A stretch of DNA of 64,000 nt from a virus: IMG/VR virus record IMGVR_UViG_3300036780_000119, positions 1 to 64,000 of that record; one strand, given 5' to 3'. Each line of letters starts with the position of its first letter. The first letter of the stretch is position 1. Under the pieces are notes generated by a model that saw only the letters and a program-made list of their open reading frames with translations, did no database searches and was not told where the DNA came from. Position numbers and translations under genes: made by a program. Of the stretch, positions 22,019 through 28,657 are shown in pieces.

Positions 22019-23014
22019 CTAAGAGAACAGCTCACCTTGCCCGTCGATTTCGGGTGCCTGGCAGCGGGAACATAGCCGCCCGGTGCGACGGGGCCGTTCC
22101 CGGTCGGCTCCCCATCCCCAGGTGAGGCGTTCCGCGGGCACGTCCAGGCCGAGGGAGCGGGCTTCGGCTTCGATGTCGTGAAGTTCGGCAGCGGTGTCGG
22201 GGTAGAACAGTTCGAGGCCGTAGATTTCGCCTTTCTGGGCGAACGCCCCGCATAGGCAGTCGCCAGACATGTGCAGGTGCACTGTCACCTCGTTGACCGG
22301 CAGCGTCCCGGGTTCGCAGAGCCGGTGTTCGGCGTGGTTGTGGGCCTGGCGGCAGCGGTGCCGTTCCCGGTATTCGCTCATGTGCCCGTCGGTCCAGTGG
22401 ACGATCGGGGAGCACCACACCATGGCACCTTTGCGGTCTACCTCATCGGCGTTGCGCCACCGTCGTTCTGATTCGCCCCAGCGCATGCCGTCGAGGAACA
22501 CGATCTGGCCGGCCCGGCCGCGTTTGCCGACGAGTTGGCTGCGGAGTCCCTCGAACGCGCGTTCTTTCAGCCGCTGGTACATGAGGTAGTGGCCGGCTGG
22601 GCCGGGGAAGCCTTTCCACACGGGCCGTCCTTCCCCGGTGCGGGGGAGGACCCGCCCGCATACCAGGTCCCGGTAGGTGTCTTGCCCGTGGGGCTGGAAC
22701 AGTTCCATTCCCCATGCTGCGGCGCAGGCTTGCACGTAGCGGGCGGTGCCGGGGACGCGGATCCTGGTGTCGGCCAGCGCGACCTGGTGGACGCGTTCCC
22801 GCAGCAGGTGTGACAGGAGGGTTGAGTCGTTGCCGCCGGAGAACAGCAGGACCACGAACTGTGGTGACCACTGTTCGCAGACCTCGTCCAGGATTTGATG
22901 GGAGCGGGTGATGGCCTGGTTGAGGGTCATGCCTGCGTAGCTGAGGGCTTTCGGTGGGGTTTTCGCGAGGACGTCTGGCATGCCGGGGAGCAGCCCGGTG
23001 GTGCGGGTTTTCAC
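22019..23014 (-). CDS. PAPS-reductase-family PP-loop protein
   Basis: 331 residues. VVLLFSGGNDSTLLSHLL is the PP-loop (SGGxDS) of the adenine-nucleotide alpha-hydrolase fold used by PAPS reductases and DndC-type enzymes. Several Cys pairs follow (CRQAHNHAEHRLCEPG, CLCGAF, CSRC), the last near the C-terminus, possibly holding zinc or an Fe-S centre. Phage relatives are common but their substrate is unsettled; phosphorothioation or sulfur-activation chemistry is possible. The GTG start overlaps the stop of a 14-codon leader frame. Confidence 0.75.
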   Translation of the reverse strand: MKTRTTGLLPGMPDVLAKTPPKALSYAGMTLNQAITRSHQILDEVCEQWSPQFVVLLFSGGNDSTLLSHLLRERVHQVALADTRIRVPGTARYVQACAAAWGMELFQPHGQDTYRDLVCGRVLPRTGEGRPVWKGFPGPAGHYLMYQRLKERAFEGLRSQLVGKRGRAGQIVFLDGMRWGESERRWRNADEVDRKGAMVWCSPIVHWTDGHMSEYRERHRCRQAHNHAEHRLCEPGTLPVNEVTVHLHMSGDCLCGAFAQKGEIYGLELFYPDTAAELHDIEAEARSLGLDVPAERLTWGWGADRERPRRTGRLCSRCQAPEIDGQGELFS

Positions 23015-23055
23015 GCGCTGTCCATGTCGCAACCGCAGGCAGCCTCGTGTTTCAC
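23011..23055 (-). CDS. 14-aa Cys-containing leader peptide (leaderless)
   Basis: GTG, 14 codons, MKHEAACGCDMDSA. It begins exactly 6 nt after the TAAGTT -10 box and its TGA overlaps the GTG of the PAPS-reductase-like gene. In mycobacteria, leaderless short ORFs with clustered Cys codons attenuate sulfur-metabolism genes; this arrangement is the same in outline. Confidence 0.55.
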   Translation of the reverse strand: MKHEAACGCDMDSA

Positions 23056-23061
23056 GGCCGA

Positions 23062-23088
23062 AACTTAGGAGCCGGGGCGTGCAACTAC
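23062..23088 (-). promoter_or_regulatory. leaderless-type promoter motif, copy 6 (minus strand)
   Basis: On the minus strand: CACCACCGG, GTAGTTGCA, 12 nt, TAAGTT, 6 nt, GTG at 23055. Confidence 0.7.
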
Positions 23089-23137
23089 CCGGTGGTGAGA
23101 ACCACGGTTCGTGGCCGCCGGCGAGGCGGTGCACTAG

Positions 23138-23210
23138 GCCCCTGTAGCTCAACGGAAAGAGCATCTGCCTACGGAGCAGACGGTTGCGCGTTCGAATCGC
23201 GTCAGGGGTA
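23138..23210 (+). tRNA. tRNA-Arg (ACG)
   Basis: Acceptor GCCCCTG/CAGGGGT, loop CTACGGA on TCTGC/GCAGA, T arm GCGCG/CGCGT. A34 would need editing to inosine. Confidence 0.93.
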
Positions 23211-23249
23211 CGCGGGAAGGCGACATCGCCTTTCCCAGAGTGTTGTTTT

Positions 23250-23321
23250 GCCTGGTTAGCTCAGCGGGAGAGCGCCCCGTCCACGCCGGGGAAGCGGGAG
23301 GTTCGACACCTCCACCGGGCA
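23250..23321 (+). tRNA. tRNA-Val (CAC), C33
   Basis: Acceptor GCCTGGT/ACCGGGC, stem CCCCG/CGGGG, loop TCCACGC with C33. A GGGAAGGCG/CGCCTTTCCC hairpin (23214-23236) precedes it. Confidence 0.87.
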
Positions 23322-23322
23322 C

Positions 23323-23397
23323 GGTGCCTGTAGCTCAGCCGGTCAGAGCGCCTGGTTGTGGGCCAGGAGGACGCGCGTTCAAGTCGCGTCAGGCACC
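23323..23397 (+). tRNA. tRNA-His (GTG)
   Basis: The extra G at -1 opposite discriminator C is encoded, as expected. Loop TTGTGGG on CCTGG/CCAGG, acceptor GTGCCTG/CAGGCAC perfect. Confidence 0.93.
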
Positions 23398-23422
23398 CGG
23401 AAGGAAAGGCGACGAAAAGCGG

Positions 23423-23740
23423 ATGAGATTCCGGACCGAAACCGGGTCGGTGTATGAGATCAAGGGGCACCGGATGCGGCGTCTCACCGGGACACGCCCG
23501 CCGACACGGAACCAGCGTGGTGAGGGTGTGTGGCGTGAGTACACGGCGATCGTGCCGGCCCCGCGGGTGGGTGCCCGGCCACTGGTGCAGTGGGGCTGGG
23601 AAGGTGACGTGCTCCGGCAGACCCTGCTGTCGGAGGTGGTGGAGGTTTTTGATGGCATCCCCCTGGAGCATGATGGGCCGGATTTCTATCTGGGGACGCC
23701 GGTCACTGGAGCGCACATCCGGCGGCGTGTCCTGAACTGA
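23423..23740 (+). CDS. hypothetical protein, 105 aa
   Basis: ATG with AAGGAAAGG upstream. FRTETGSVYEIKGHRMRRLTG reads as a beta-hairpin-rich small domain. Unknown function; it lies directly after tRNA-His. Confidence 0.55.
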   Translation: MRFRTETGSVYEIKGHRMRRLTGTRPPTRNQRGEGVWREYTAIVPAPRVGARPLVQWGWEGDVLRQTLLSEVVEVFDGIPLEHDGPDFYLGTPVTGAHIRRRVLN

Positions 23741-23781
23741 AAAAAGCGACGGAAAGCGACAGCAAGAGATGGGAGACGGGC

Positions 23782-24174
23782 ATGCCCGAGAGAGTGACGG
23801 TCCGCAAAGACGAGCTCCTGAAAGTGCTGCGGGCGAACCGGGAGGCGCACCGGGGCAAGTTCGAGCGGGCGTATGAGAGGTTCCGCGGGCAGGCGATCGC
23901 CGCGTTGCGGGAGAACCTCGACGCGGCCCGGGTGGGTGGCCCGGTGGTGCTGGTGGTTGGCTTGCCGGTGCCGGAGGATCACACGGAGGATTACGACCGG
24001 GAGATCCGGATGCTGGAGATGCATCAGGGCACCGAGGTCGAGATTGCGTCGCGGTTGTTCGACCAGATTGTGATGGACCGGTGGGGGTGGAAGGCGTCGT
24101 TCGCGGCCAACACCGAGTCCTACCTGGTTGAGGAGGTTCCGGAACGGTGTGACGCCGGCGAGTTCTACCAGTAA
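23782..24174 (+). CDS. conserved hypothetical phage protein
   Basis: 130 residues. PVPEDHTEDYDREIRMLEMH and the C-terminal WGWKASFAANTESYL are recurring features of a widespread but uncharacterised actinophage family. N-terminal charged helices. Probably cytoplasmic. Confidence 0.6.
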   Translation: MPERVTVRKDELLKVLRANREAHRGKFERAYERFRGQAIAALRENLDAARVGGPVVLVVGLPVPEDHTEDYDREIRMLEMHQGTEVEIASRLFDQIVMDRWGWKASFAANTESYLVEEVPERCDAGEFYQ

Positions 24175-24183
24175 GAAGCCCTG

Positions 24184-24624
24184 GTGGCCTACACGAGACA
24201 ACAGCGACGCGAGTACCAGGCCCGGCGCCGTGCCGCCATTCGAGCGGAGTTGATCGCCATGCTCGGTGGCCGGTGCGTGATATGCGGGACGGTGGATGAC
24301 CTGGAGTTTGATCACATAGACCCGCAGACCAAGGTTTTCACCATTGCCTGTGGCCTAGATCGGCCGCGTCCGATCCTGGTAGCGGAAGCCGCTAAGTGCC
24401 AGCTTTTGTGCTGCATAGATCACAAGGTCAAAACGAAAGGAGATGGTGAACAGCCGAACCGGGCCCGTGGTGAGCGTGTCGCAGGGGCCAAGCTGACCGC
24501 AAATGACGTTCGGGAGATCCGGATATCTGATCTGCCGACGCAGCAGCTAGCACTCCTGTACGGCGTGTGTATCTCAACAATCCAAGAGGCCCGTGCGGGG
24601 CGTACCTGGAGGCATGTGGCCTAG
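24184..24624 (+). CDS. HNH endonuclease with C-terminal helix-turn-helix
   Basis: 146 residues from a GTG. GGRCVICGTVDDLEFDHIDPQTK and CQLLCCIDHKVKTKG give the HNH core; KLTANDVREIRISD, LALLYGVCISTIQEARAGRTWRHV the DNA-binding end. Paralogous to 19999-20427. The last base of its TAG stop is the first base of tRNA-Tyr. Confidence 0.82.
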   Translation: MAYTRQQRREYQARRRAAIRAELIAMLGGRCVICGTVDDLEFDHIDPQTKVFTIACGLDRPRPILVAEAAKCQLLCCIDHKVKTKGDGEQPNRARGERVAGAKLTANDVREIRISDLPTQQLALLYGVCISTIQEARAGRTWRHVA

Positions 24625-24704
24625 CCAGAGATGGGCAGTGGCTGCCCCGTCGCCTGTAAAGCGACCGCCTTTGGGTACTGGAGGTTCGATTCCTCCCTCT
24701 GGCA
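24624..24704 (+). tRNA. tRNA-Tyr (GTA)
   Basis: Acceptor GCCAGAG/CTCTGGC perfect, loop CTGTAAA on GTCGC/GCGAC, medium-long variable arm. Overlaps the HNH stop by one base. Confidence 0.92.
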
Positions 24705-24957
24705 CGAACGCGGGGCGGTTCCCGCTAAGTGGCCACACCGCAGGAACCGCCCCGCTGCCTTGGATCAGGACTTGCGTCCTTTGAGATGGGATCCAGGTGG
24801 CGGCCCCGGCCGTGCCCCGGTGAGGAACTACGGGGCGCGGACGGGGACCGCCGGACTGGCTCTGATCCTCCTAGGCGATGGCCGGCCGTGAAGTGGGCCA
24901 TGGCGGTAGGAGTTGTGACGATCCGGGCCAGTTGTTCGCTCACAGTAACACGACCAA
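24705..24957. repeat. run of long hairpins without tRNA
   Basis: No gene is visible in 253 bases. Four inverted repeats follow each other: GCGGGGCGGTTCC (24710/24743), TGGATC with inner AGGAC/GTCCT, a GGCGG..CCGCC pair enclosing GCCCCG/CGGGGC, and ACTGGC..GCCAGT enclosing CTCCTA/TAGGAG and GGCC pairs. Confidence 0.6.
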
Positions 24958-25031
24958 GCTCTCGTGGCGCAAGGGATTAGCGCACGCGGCTCCGGACCGC
25001 GAGGTTGCCAGTTCGAATCTGGCCGAGGGCA
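24958..25031 (+). tRNA. tRNA-Arg (CCG)
   Basis: Acceptor GCTCTCG/CGAGGGC, loop CTCCGGA on CGCGG/CCGCG, T arm GCCAG/CTGGC. Confidence 0.93.
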
Positions 25032-25035
25032 CGCA

Positions 25036-25121
25036 GGGGTGGCCAGCCAGCCACAAACCATGCGGCCGGGCCCGCAGAACAGCGACCTAGGCCCGTTGAG
25101 CCACCGCTGGCTGGCCACCCC
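25036..25121. repeat. spacer hairpin, 16-bp perfect arms
   Basis: GGGGTGGCCAGCCAGC and its exact complement fill the spacer between two tRNA-Arg genes. Confidence 0.7.
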
Positions 25122-25127
25122 TGCTGA

Positions 25128-25200
25128 TGGCCCGTAGCTCAGGGGACAGAGCGGCGGTTTCCTAAACCGCAGGGCGCGGGTTCGAGTCCCGCCGGGCCAG
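25128..25200 (+). tRNA. tRNA-Arg (CCT)
   Basis: Acceptor TGGCCCG/CGGGCCA perfect, loop TTCCTAA on GCGGT/ACCGC, discriminator G. Confidence 0.93.
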
Positions 25201-25203
25201 CTG

Positions 25204-25279
25204 GGGGTGGCAGGCCGGCCACCGGCAGCTCCGTGGGATCCCCCTCCCATAACACCGTTCACGGCCGGCCTGCTACCCC
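25204..25279. repeat. spacer hairpin, 17-bp arms
   Basis: GGGGTGGCAGGCCGGCC pairs with GGCCGGCCTGCTACCCC (one G-T) between tRNA-Arg and tRNA-Cys. Confidence 0.7.
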
Positions 25280-25286
25280 TGTTTGT

Positions 25287-25360
25287 GGCGCACGTCTCGC
25301 TGGTGGTGGGGGGCAGCCTGCAAAGCTGCCGGTAGACCGGTCCGATTCCGGTGTGCGCCT
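25287..25360 (+). tRNA. tRNA-Cys (GCA)
   Basis: Acceptor GGCGCAC/GTGCGCC perfect, loop CTGCAAA on GCAGC/GCTGC, discriminator T. Last gene of the second array. Confidence 0.92.
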
Positions 25361-25412
25361 CTAGGTGCTGGCACGCTATTGGCTGGTGATGGCCCACCGG
25401 TTCTATTGCCGG

Positions 25413-25439
25413 GTAGTTGCGGCGGACGGTCTTTAAGTT
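25413..25439 (+). promoter_or_regulatory. leaderless-type promoter motif, copy 7
   Basis: GTAGTTGCG, 12 nt, TAAGTT, 6 nt, GTG at 25446. Preceded by CTATTGCCG. Confidence 0.7.
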
Positions 25440-25445
25440 ACGCCG

Positions 25446-25682
25446 GTGGTAGACGGGGTTGTGGGCTGGGAATTTGGCGTACGGCACGCCGATGGGACTA
25501 TCAGCCGGTGCGCTAGCCGGGCTGAGGCTGATCGTGTGGCCGCAGATGAAGGCGGCGAGATTGTGACGCGTCGCGCCTGGACGCTACAGCCGGAAAATGT
25601 CCTCGTCAGCGGGCACCCACGCGCCCTGGGCGCGGACGATGTCGCTCCGCTTGATCCAGAAGGCGAATCCGTAGTCGAGTAG
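25446..25682 (+). CDS. hypothetical protein, leaderless
   Basis: 78 residues. WEFGVRHADGTISRCASRAEADRVAADEGGEIVTRRA is a compact domain seen as a small actinobacterial hypothetical. Its last 99 bases overlap the convergent integrase end. The GTG is fixed by the -10 box 6 nt upstream. Confidence 0.6.
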   Translation: MVDGVVGWEFGVRHADGTISRCASRAEADRVAADEGGEIVTRRAWTLQPENVLVSGHPRALGADDVAPLDPEGESVVE

Positions 25683-27044
25683 GAGCTGGTTCCGGGTCTT
25701 GTCGTCGCTGCTTTCCCAGTAGTCGGCCACGGTGATCTCAGGCACGACTGGCAGCCAGACGGGCCGGTCTGGCTGGTGTGGCGTGCTCTCCAGTTCTGCG
25801 ATCTTGGCTTCGGCTTCGGCTACGGCATGCGCGATGCCCTGGTTGAATTCCTCGTCCAGTTCGGCGCGGAGCCGTTCGGCGCGGCGTTGGAGCCGGGCGA
25901 TCTCGGTGGCATGGTCGTCGCCAGGGATGATAGTTCGCTCCAGTAGTTTGCGGTGGCCGTAAGCGCCGAGCACTTCGCTGGTCACGGTGGCTTCCAGGTG
26001 GCGCATGGATGTTCCGTTGGGGCAGCGCGGGCAGAAGTACCGGTTGCCTTTGTTGATGTGCTTGGTACGGCGGTAGCCCTTCATGGGGGCATCGTGGTCG
26101 GAGCATGGCCTGCTGTGCCCGCAGTCGTCCATTGGTGAGCAGTCGGCGCAGTAGGCGACGTGATACAGCAGGAGCCGCGCTTGGGGCATGTCCCGCTTTT
26201 TCACCCGCTTGCGCACGGCGTCTTGCACGGCGCGCCATTGGTCATCGGTGAGGATGGGGTTGTCGGTGAACCTGACCGGCTGCCCGTGGCTGTCGCGGAA
26301 GATCACGGTTTCGCGGTGGGCGATGGTCTTGGTCACGTACCCGATCATTGCGGGGGATGTGAGGATGCGTTTGACCGTGAACCCGCTCCAGGTTTTTCCC
26401 CACGGTGATGGGATTCCCTCGGTGTTGAATTCGTTGGCAACGGTCAGGAAACCTCTCCCGTTAATGACGGCTTCTGCCATGCGCAACGCAAGGTCGGTGT
26501 TAACGTCGTCTTTTATGAGCCGGTAGTTACCTTTGCTTCCGGCCGCCATGTAGCCGAAGGGTGTCCTGCCGCCACCCCACCGGCCGGCCTCTGATATTCC
26601 CTCAGCCGCTTCGGCGCGGCGCTGGCCACCGCGTTTCCGTTCAAACTGTGCGAAGGCGACGAGCTGGTTTGCCATGAGTTCGCCTTCGGGGGTGGTGAGG
26701 TCATATCCCTCGGTGACGGAGACGAGTTTCTTGCCGCGCTGGTCGGCCCATTCGCTGGTTTGCGCGAAGTCGAGGACGGAGCGGAACCCGCGGTCGAGTT
26801 TGGCGGTGGCGAGGACGTCCCACTCGCTGATCTTGGCTGATTCGGTGAGCCAGGGGCCGAGGTTCTCCCGCTCCGCGGCGGGGGTGCCGCCAGATGTAGC
26901 TTTGTCCTCCGTCCACGACACGACGGTATGTCCGTGATCGTCGGCCCACTGCTGGATACGCTTCTTCTGGTTGGCTATTGAGATGGATTCCTCGCCCTTG
27001 CCGCTCTCTCGGCAGGCCCCGAGCACCCTCGCCATGACGGCCAC
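25584..27044 (-). CDS. large serine recombinase (integrase)
   Basis: About 483-486 residues (ATG at 27035 or GTG at 27044). N-terminal resolvase domain begins ARVLGACRES, the Ser being the nucleophile, with DRGFRSVLDF and LVAFAQFER helix E features. A recombinase domain (about 150-290), a zinc ribbon (CADC and CPRC, about 300-365) and a coiled coil (about 385-430) follow, the layout of phiC31/Bxb1-type integrases. It would integrate the element at an attB site with its attP, probably adjacent. Confidence 0.92.
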   Translation of the reverse strand: MAVMARVLGACRESGKGEESISIANQKKRIQQWADDHGHTVVSWTEDKATSGGTPAAERENLGPWLTESAKISEWDVLATAKLDRGFRSVLDFAQTSEWADQRGKKLVSVTEGYDLTTPEGELMANQLVAFAQFERKRGGQRRAEAAEGISEAGRWGGGRTPFGYMAAGSKGNYRLIKDDVNTDLALRMAEAVINGRGFLTVANEFNTEGIPSPWGKTWSGFTVKRILTSPAMIGYVTKTIAHRETVIFRDSHGQPVRFTDNPILTDDQWRAVQDAVRKRVKKRDMPQARLLLYHVAYCADCSPMDDCGHSRPCSDHDAPMKGYRRTKHINKGNRYFCPRCPNGTSMRHLEATVTSEVLGAYGHRKLLERTIIPGDDHATEIARLQRRAERLRAELDEEFNQGIAHAVAEAEAKIAELESTPHQPDRPVWLPVVPEITVADYWESSDDKTRNQLLLDYGFAFWIKRSDIVRAQGAWVPADEDIFRL

Positions 27045-27082
27045 CTACTTCCTTCCCTTGACCCCACGCCCAATCTTACACC

Positions 27083-27100
27083 CGTACGACGTGTCGTACG
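27083..27100. promoter_or_regulatory. perfect palindrome upstream of integrase
   Basis: CGTACGAC, 2 nt, GTCGTACG: 8-bp perfect arms about 40-50 bases before the integrase start. Size and symmetry fit a dimeric repressor operator, possibly for the GntR protein. Confidence 0.5.
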
Positions 27101-27276
27101 TGAACAAAAGTGGGGCGGGGTGATGAGCCAGTTCCCGCAGGTCAAGGGGTCGGTCATAGTCTGGGCCGGTGCCAGGTTGTGACCGTGAGCCTGGCACCGA
27201 CGGCAGGGCTGTCGCCGGCCGGGACGGCTAGCAGCCGTCGGGGGCTGCCTACACCCACGCAGGTTTTGAGATGCGG

Positions 27277-27313
27277 TAAAGGCTCCAGATGCTGAACACA
27301 ACTGGAGCCTTTA
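27277..27313. terminator. bidirectional terminator
   Basis: TAAAGGCTCCAG and CTGGAGCCTTTA form a 12-bp perfect stem with A and U runs on both sides, closing the leftward gene that ends at 27326. Confidence 0.75.
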
Positions 27314-27325
27314 TCACCCTTCGAG

Positions 27326-27829
27326 CTACAAGTTTTCCCTGAGCACCTGGGCTTTCTGGTCAGGGTCGAGAAGGAAGATGTGCTGACTGTACTCGCCGGG
27401 CCATGCCACGAGGATCTCATAGTCCGTTGTGAGTAGCATGGCCTTTCCGGCAACGTCGTTGGCAAAGGTCACGGGCCCATCACCGGCTAGGGCGATGAAT
27501 GTTACGAGCCGGCTCGTCCAGGGGCAGGCGGCAGAGGACTGATCATCAAATCGCCGGAACTTGCGGCGCGTACCATCTAGCCGCTCGCGGGCGTGCTGGC
27601 GCTGAAACTCTTCCCAAGTAGCGCGCCGTTCCTCATCCCGTATTCGTTCGGCGTTGTCCCACCGCTCGCACTCTTCGGCGGTCATCGGAGCGGCATCCAT
27701 GCCGCAGGGCTGCTGATGGCCGTCCTTCCATTGCGTATGGCCCCACAGCGTGCCGCTGCGGGTTATCGCACGTTCCGCTCCACATTCGGGGCATCGACCC
27801 CGTGGGAGGGTAGGAGTATTCACTGACAT
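27326..27829 (-). CDS. hypothetical protein with zinc pair
   Basis: 167 residues from the ATG at 27829; an upstream in-frame ATG near 27917 would add a CFYC pair. RCPECGAERAITRSG looks like half a zinc ribbon, then a charged helix (about 50-85), then a beta-rich domain ending DQKAQVLRENL. No family recognised. Confidence 0.55.
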   Translation of the reverse strand: MSVNTPTLPRGRCPECGAERAITRSGTLWGHTQWKDGHQQPCGMDAAPMTAEECERWDNAERIRDEERRATWEEFQRQHARERLDGTRRKFRRFDDQSSAACPWTSRLVTFIALAGDGPVTFANDVAGKAMLLTTDYEILVAWPGEYSQHIFLLDPDQKAQVLRENL

Positions 27830-28002
27830 GGCGGGAGAGGGTAACAAGCCATCGTCGGCAACTGCCTGGCAATAGAAACAAGGATTTGTACGAACACGCA
27901 GCCGAAGGTCTAGCATGTGGCGTGTTTGAACTCGGTCTGGGGTTGGTGCATCATGTGTTCGACCGTGCAACATCTGAGGCTCTAGAAAGCAGGGACAGCC
28001 TC

Positions 28003-28188
28003 GTGGGACTTGCCAAGCCGCCGCGTACCCGGGACCGGACGTTTCCGGTGGAGACGGCGCAACTGCCGATGACGCCCCGCTGTGACTTCTGCCAGCGGCA
28101 GTTCCCGATCCTGGCCGGGCAGACCGCCAGCAGTGTGCTGACCAAGCATTACAACGAGGAGCATCCCGGTGGACTCGCTGGTGGCTGA
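28003..28188 (+). CDS. small zinc-finger protein
   Basis: 61 residues from a GTG with AGGGA upstream; the frame is open from 27886. CDFCQRQFPILAGQTASSVLTKHYNEEH is a C2H2-like zinc finger (Cys, Cys, His, His). Overlaps the next gene. Confidence 0.5.
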   Translation: MGLAKPPRTRDRTFPVETAQLPMTPRCDFCQRQFPILAGQTASSVLTKHYNEEHPGGLAGG

Positions 28189-28354
28189 GCGGCGGCAACC
28201 GCTGGCGGCCCGGGTGTGGGGTCGCTCGTACCGCACCTGGTGGCCGCCGGACGGTACACGGCATCGCAAGAGGGCCAAGCGCCGGTCCGGCCACCGTGAG
28301 CGGCAGCAGACGCGCGCCCGGCTGCGTGACTGCGAGAGGGGCGATGATGACTGA
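28169..28354 (+). CDS. small very basic protein
   Basis: GTG start. 61 residues, about one third Arg/Lys/His (RHRKRAKRRSGHRERQQTRARL), probably nucleic-acid binding. Overlaps both neighbours. Confidence 0.4.
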   Translation: MDSLVAERRQPLAARVWGRSYRTWWPPDGTRHRKRAKRRSGHRERQQTRARLRDCERGDDD

Positions 28355-28580
28355 CGGCCCCCGTAGCCCGGCTGTGATCGTGTCTGAGGCGGCGGATGAT
28401 GTGTCGTCGCTGTTGCATGGCGCGTCGGCGTTGTGTGCGGGTGGTGCGTTGTCGCAGGCGCACTTTGGGACGATGGCGGCAGCGATCCGTGAGCGGCTTG
28501 ACCGGGCGGTGGAAGATGTCCATGCGGCCGAGCGGCCGGTGCCGATCCGGGAGGAGTTCCCTGGCATCACGGAACCGTAG
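28344..28580 (+). CDS. hypothetical protein, 78 aa
   Basis: ATG pair at 28344 and 28347 behind GAGAGGGG. Helical protein (VSEAADDVSSLLHGASAL). Last gene before a bidirectional terminator. No function known. Confidence 0.5.
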   Translation: MMTDGPRSPAVIVSEAADDVSSLLHGASALCAGGALSQAHFGTMAAAIRERLDRAVEDVHAAERPVPIREEFPGITEP

Positions 28581-28596
28581 TGCGGCTCCCAGAACG

Positions 28597-28637
28597 TGAA
28601 GGTGCCCCAGACCCTCCACCGGGTCTGGGGCATCTTC
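28597..28637. terminator. bidirectional terminator
   Basis: TGCCCCAGACCC and GGGTCTGGGGCA form a 12-bp stem with GAAG/CTTC extensions, between convergent genes ending at 28580 and 28658. Confidence 0.75.
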
Positions 28638-28657
28638 CTTTGCGGGTGGCGACTCCG

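Larger units (their letters stand above)
27045..27325. other. intergenic region upstream of the integrase
   Basis: No gene. Contains the palindrome at 27083, hairpins GGTGCCAGG/CCTGGCACC (about 27172-27200) and GACGGC/GCCGTC (about 27221-27237), and a terminator. The phage attachment site is likely here, but no core can be picked without a bacterial junction. Confidence 0.5.

Noticed and set aside
9222-25360. CRISPR array
   Set aside because: Repeated units are tRNA arms and non-identical hairpins; no constant repeat with uniform unique spacers.
27045-27325. Exact attP core
   Set aside because: The integrase-adjacent gap is the likely place but without bacterial junctions no core sequence can be chosen.
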